Source: Petrosia ficiformis
Lineage: Eukaryota > Porifera > Demospongiae > Haplosclerida > Petrosiidae
Direction: 5' to 3'
Assembly: GCA_947044365.1 (NCBI GenBank)
Contig: OX345636.1
Span: 2,500,001-2,564,000 of the forward strand
Length of the DNA stretch: 64,000 nt
This document shows, in pieces, positions 59,442-64,000 of this stretch (position 1 is the first letter of the stretch; each line of letters begins with the position of its first letter). The notes under the pieces are model-generated. The model did no database searches. It was not told where the DNA came from and was given only the letters and a program-made list of their open reading frames with translations. Made by a program: the position numbers and the translations under genes.

Positions 59442-59770
59442 ATGTGAACGTCTATGAGAAGACTAGGCTGAAGGATTAAAATAAAATACAAGTGAAAGTA
59501 TACAGTTATTAGTTATACATTGGCAATCACCATTTTTATTACATAAAAAGCTTCACTATATAGTGTCTTATTTTTCAATTGATACTTTCAGTAAGGCTTG
59601 GAGACCTCTACGCTCTTCGCTAGCCTATGCTAAAGCATCTTTACGGAATTGAATTGCAGTCAAAAATGAAAGATTAATGACTTAAATGTTTTAATTGCTT
59701 GTTGTGGTTTGTGTTTATCTTGATTGGGATGTCTCATAAACCATTCTAGAGCTAATTTAGCACTTTTTAC
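59442..59770 (-). mobile_element. Truncated MITE, counterpart of 48617-49008
   Basis: Reverse-oriented, keeping the end tgtgaacgtctatgagaag and the aaattagc core but missing the other end through a deletion at about 59768. It is part of unit B. Confidence 0.65.
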
Positions 59771-59967
59771 ATAGTTATAAAATTGTTCCTATCTGATTGT
59801 TATCATTATTGTAACATGAACATTTGTAATTATATACTATGTATTATAATTTAAAGTTTATATGCTAATTAATATAATAACTTAATAAAATTATTGTAAA
59901 ACAAATTGAAAGGGGTATCAAGCACTTATACAAACACTTTGTATAACTAATGATTATAGTGAAAGAA

Positions 59968-61060
59968 GATATGAAGGTTGCTATTACACCAGGTTAGAGT
60001 CATATTATATAATATTCTATTTTGAAACTGATTGGAGTCGCATCTGCCCACTCCCTAGTACCACCTTAACAGTTAAACTTAGCAGTATCATTAATTAAGA
60101 AAGTTAACATATATTAAATATGAATTAGTTGTTTATATAAAGTTGAAAGTTGGTTGAGAAAGTTTTTTGTGGTTAGACTGGCAAAGATTATTTCTGATAA
60201 ATATAAAAACACATGGAAGATGACTAAGAATGATTCTCCATCAGCTATACTGCTTTGCACTAGTATAATAACTATATTACTAACAGTCAAATTACATAAT
60301 ATACTCTTCCAACAAATATTCATTACCTCATTCATTACCAAAATATCTATGCCACAACTGTTAGTTACTAAAGATAATTATCCTATAATGAATTGTACAT
60401 TGTTACAACTACAATGAGCAAAAACATTGATCATAATAATAGCAGAAAGGAAGGTATTGCTCTAAACTGACCTCCACGTTTGATCTCACATGATTACACT
60501 GGGTGTGGCTGAGGGTGTGGGTTATTGCAAGTAAATAGCATAAACTTGAGAGCTTATAGAGATAGAATGTATGAGTCTGTAACTTGCTAAAACAATGTCT
60601 GTGGCAAATCTCTTTTCAATACGATTTTGATAAACTTCTTTCTCTACTCTATCAAGTCTTTAAATCGACGCTTAAAGCATCTGGCTGGATGTGTAGTGAG
60701 TTTAGCATTTTCCATTCTAAGTAACTTTTCATACAGTTTACTTCGTTATAAAAACAACAGAGCAATAGAAGACCATGTTTTTGAACAGATCTGAAAGTTT
60801 GGGGGCCGTGGGAGGTATGCGTTTGAAGTTATAACTGTTCAAAGTAAAAAAATTTGGGAAGGAATAAATGAATAACTTGCTAAAACAATGTCTGTGGCAA
60901 ATTTCTTTTCAATACGATTTTGATAAACTTCTTTCTCTACTCTATCAAGTCTTTAAATCGACGATTAGATTTAAACATTACAAATAATTATTTCAATTAC
61001 TAAAAGTATTTATCATAACAAATATTATAATATTTTATTTGTCCATTTCAGACTACTCAA
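59968..61060. other. Spacer between units B and C, with a 90-bp direct repeat
   Basis: No exon is supported. A hydrophobic frame at 60154-60417 lacks motifs. The direct repeat is annotated separately. Confidence 0.4.
60581..60963 (+). repeat. Pair of 90-bp direct repeats
   Basis: 60581-60670 and 60874-60963 both read aacttgctaaaacaatgtct through tctttaaatcgacg, with a single difference by eye (caaatctc against caaatttc). The 203-base gap between them is unrelated. Recent local duplication. Confidence 0.85.
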
Positions 61061-62790
61061 TCAACAAGTGTGATAAGCAGTTGGTCCGATCACAGTTAAA
61101 AAATATATGCATAGCTCCCTTTTTGCGCATCCTTTAAAACTTGCAATGTCATTTGGCCTAAAGAACTGGTTCAGTCTTTTGATGCATTGAGTTCAACTTT
61201 CTTGTGACTTGACAACTTCACCTATGAGAGATATTCTTGAGATTTGATCTTCATCACCAAATTATGTTATGAGTGATTCTCATTTGATTAATAACAGTTC
61301 AAAATTCAAATTAACGAAAATTTAATTAACTACAGCAAACATTTTAGTATGGTTTCAAACATGCACACTCCTCAGTTTGATATAGTGCTTCACTAGTGAT
61401 ACCAATAACACTTGCAAAAAACTATATATTTTTCAAAATATATAAAAGGATGTTTTCACACACAAAAATAATTCAAATCAAAAGTATATTCAATAATAAT
61501 TGTTCACAGGATTGAGGATTCAACATTACTGTTAATGCAGCTAGTTTCATAAACAGACAGCAAAAAAAAATAGCCCTTCACCATTTAAATTTTTATAAAT
61601 ATTTAACACAATAAAAAGTAAAACAACTGAAAATATTGCAGAAAAAAACTATAAAACATTTTATATAAACATTTTATATAAACAATTAACACAATAAAAA
61701 GTAAAACAAACTGAAAATGTTGAAAAACAAAATCAAACATTTAACCAAAAATGTACTTCAATCAAAAGAGAAAGATGGGCAAGGAGAAAAGTCTTTCATT
61801 GAAATATACCTCCTGTGTATTTCAGGTGTTTCCAAATACTGAATCACTTTTTTGATTAGATCTCTCCTTTTAAGTACGTCTAGCGCTTTTAGAATAACTT
61901 TCCATTTTACTTCTTTTGTTTCATTTTGAATCCAGTTTCTAAGAACAAATTCCAGCCTATCCTTGTCTGTATGTCTTGCATCTTTTTGGAGAGAGTTACG
62001 ATCATCTGATGGAATCTCAAGTGCACCTCCTAGTTCATTCCAAGAGGCTGAGATATCCTTAACTAAACCTAAAATATCTTTCATTTCTGGTGGTTTCTCA
62101 AGTAAATCCCTAAATGATATACCTATAAATAATTATAGTAGAAAAAATGTTAATTAATTACTAATATCATAATTATGTTAATAATAATTTATTACTGTAC
62201 AGAACTCTCACCAGAAGTATGAAGTGTTATTGGAAAACAATAATAGTAATAGTTATTAATTTTACTGACAGAAATAATTGCAGTGTTAGTCACTACATGT
62301 AATTAAAAGCAGGTTTAAAGTATAATAATTATTATAATTATATGTGTGTGTTACAGCTTATACTCCAGTCCTAGTAAACAAATACATTATGATAAATCCT
62401 AAAATAAGTTATAGAGCAGCGTTATAATCAAAGAAGTTAAAAAGCGTTTTGTGGCTTTAAGGCTCTTTTGTAAATGTTATATTAACTCATATGCTGATGA
62501 TACTGAGATAGATGTATTCTTGACAGATTTTGAAGTTGTTGTCTCCAGTCTCATCACGTCAAGTCTTTAGTCTAGTCAATTCTCCAGTTTCCTTTCTCAT
62601 GATTACTCACCTGCAAAAAGGTCTTGATGCGATTCATGATTGGAGTATAATTATAAATATGCTAAAGCGAAATACTTATTGGAAAAGCTCAGATGGTTAG
62701 TGATAAATCGATTTCTGCTAGTTTATATTGATCAAGTAACATGCAGTGAAGCATGTGGATTTTGTGAGATATCTACATTAATTAACTGTG
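61060..62790 (-). repeat. Segmental duplication unit, copy C
   Basis: Same orientation as copy B, shorter at its upstream side. It retains the 3' flank without a gypsy insertion, which gives the pre-insertion sequence for copy A, and the ggcatcaagacctttttgca-type block near 62615. Confidence 0.85.
61758..62122 (-). CDS. Death-domain terminal exon, copy C
   Basis: Minus strand; acceptor ttatttatag, the shared N-terminal block, then NELGGALEIPSDDRNSLQKD, VLRNWIQNETKEVKWKVI, ALDVLKRRDLIKKVIQYLE and a stop at 61758. Same length as copy B. The B/C differences by my count are 9 amino-acid changing and 5 silent. No upstream exon of its gene was identified in the remaining window; it may lie beyond 62.8 kb or be absent. 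Confidence 0.75.
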
Positions 62791-63965
62791 TATTATAAAT
62801 ATTTGCTTTGATCATCAGCGTCAGATAATAGCGGTCACAAAATCTTTTTCAACGATGCACTGTACAAGCAAATTGCTCTTTTGGACCATTCCTTTACTTC
62901 CCTGTAGGGGTATTAGTGGGAATCAAGGTCATGAAGCGAAGGGGCTGGCCCGCTAGACTAGTCTCACGTATCCAGCCCCTCCCCTCTAAACAAGGGTATA
63001 CCGGTATCCGGTACGTATGTAAGCGCTTAAGCCTCGTTTAGATGGGAGGGGCTGGCTACGCGAGACTACGGATGCTACGGTATTACACATGTAAGAAACA
63101 TTAGATACTCTAACTCAAATTTTTTAAAGCTTAAATTAGTAGCTGATCTCAACTCTTAGTCTTATAGTTTAATATTTTATTTAGTTTTAATGCAATTTTG
63201 GACATTGTAATTACAAAAATAACAAAATTGTATCAGTATAATTATACACCAAGTTAATTAAGCTATTCTTGTTTTGTGAGTGATTGTACATCAGTGGTAG
63301 TGTCTTCTCGAGGCTGAGGGCCCCTCCCCAAGTATCTCCCAGCTGTATTCATTAATGACAGACAATTAGTACAAAGTAGTTTAGCAAATTGGCATCCCCA
63401 TATATCTCTTAACTAAATTTACAATTAATTCTTGCAACTACCAATAAATTAGTTACTTTAATAACAATTTTTTTTACAGATATATAAAACCTTCTAATTT
63501 TAGTTTTTGGTTAGCTAACTGAAACAGCACCACGATTTTCATTTTCACAGTTATAATACAACATTTTTGATTTATCAATTTCTGTTATACTGCAAAGGCC
63601 ATTCTTAAACTTGCCCGGCCAGTTTACTATAATATTAGTCATGTATGTACAAATCCCCTTTTATGGTCAAAGGCACAAGAGACACAAACAATAACAGCAC
63701 TAATGAACTCACATTAAAATCAACATCATGTAATAATGATATTATAGCTATGAAAAATAAATAATTAAAGTTTAGATTATTAATTGCATAACAGCAAGAG
63801 CATAATCATAATTATTATATTATATATAATTATAATAAATATATGCATATTTAGCAGCAGAAATATATTACATATATATAGCTTTATATATATATATATA
63901 TATATATAATTATATATATATTATGTATATAGTTATATATATATATATATATGTAATATATATAG
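62791..63965. other. Noncoding end region
   Basis: Holds the foldback at 62959-63068 and a long TA-rich run from about 63810 to 63965. No exon is supported. Confidence 0.45.
62959..63068. repeat. TAGTCTC foldback with about 33-bp arms
   Basis: tagtctcacgtatccagccc (from 62959) pairs with ggctggctacgcgagacta (to 63068), including the cccctccc/gggagggg block. It is the clearest copy of the TAGTCTCGCG family; the loop contains ccggtatccggtac. Confidence 0.75.
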
Positions 63966-64000
63966 TATGATGGCGACATCATTCCTTTGTACAGGACGGC
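63966..64000 (-). repeat. Start of a TAGTATG structured repeat, cut by the window end
   Basis: tagtatgatggcgacatcat tcctttg matches the left end of 6626-6878. The rest lies outside the window. Confidence 0.65.

Larger units (their letters stand above)
56780..59967 (-). repeat. Segmental duplication unit, copy B
   Basis: Reverse-complement of 48317-51040, with indels. Differences include the insertion of the 58322-58760 element, loss of the short exon and part of the MITE near 59770, and a local tandem duplication in the 3' untranslated region at 56885-57040 (two copies of gagtacaagtacttcaa). Together with A it forms an inverted repeat with arms of roughly 3 kb. Confidence 0.85.

Noticed and set aside
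61758..62122. Positive selection between Death-domain copies B and C
   Set aside because: My count of 9 changing to 5 silent differences is not above the neutral expectation of roughly 3 to 1.
1..64000. CRISPR arrays, bacterial operons, rRNA genes
   Set aside because: None seen; splice sites, LINEs and LTR elements show a eukaryotic nuclear genome, and repeated words here are transposon or microsatellite units, not spaced direct repeats.

Overview
The window is eukaryotic. Genes are split by GT-AG introns, intergenic sequence is AT-rich, and the DNA is dense with small inverted-repeat transposons and decayed retroelements. Several traits fit a sponge, most likely a demosponge: recurrent acatgtacatgta words, many hAT-like, Tc1/mariner-like and foldback elements, jockey/CR1-type LINEs, a Ty3/gypsy element, and a local family of Death-domain exons. 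This assignment is an inference from memory of such genomes; no marker gene here proves it.

Layout. 0-12 kb is nearly gene-free and holds a broken hAT transposase (1.6-2.6 kb), a 425-bp MITE with perfect 39-bp ends (3.0-3.4 kb), a MULE-like foldback with a 9-bp target duplication (5.0-5.6 kb) and a hAT-type MITE (9.0 kb). 12.0-15.7 kb holds the clearest host gene, a small secreted cysteine-rich protein on the minus strand. It is cut in two by a LINE lying in the opposite orientation, and the two coding halves join in frame once the LINE and one copy of an 11-bp duplication are removed. 17.2-20.3 kb is a second, more decayed LINE. 20-27 kb is noncoding with several MITEs, one of which carries a tRNA-like segment. 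27.3-30.3 kb is a nearly full-length but broken hAT-like transposon with a spliced transposase gene. 34.8-35.6 kb is a Tc1/mariner pseudogene. 36-48 kb is mostly repeats, including a TA-flanked element carrying a coding first exon, an almost perfect 303-bp palindrome at 44.9 kb, and a few short exon candidates.

48-63 kb is the most interesting part. A unit of about 3 kb ending in a Death-domain exon occurs three times: copy A on the plus strand (exon 50517-50869), copies B (57033-57397) and C (61758-62122) on the minus strand. A and B form a large inverted duplication. Introns and flanks are almost identical between copies, yet the core of the Death-domain exon differs strongly between A and B, the reverse of the usual pattern. 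A rearranged Ty3/gypsy element (51041-55029) is inserted in the 3' flank of copy A. It has an open RT-RNase H-integrase frame, an LTR cut at about its U3/R border and joined to gag, and then an inverted complete LTR with its primer-binding site.

The genes do not form an operon or pathway. The Death-domain exons suggest a locally expanding signalling or immunity-type family, and the rest is largely a record of nested transposition that can be read from target duplications and empty sites. Alignments and difference counts were made by eye.
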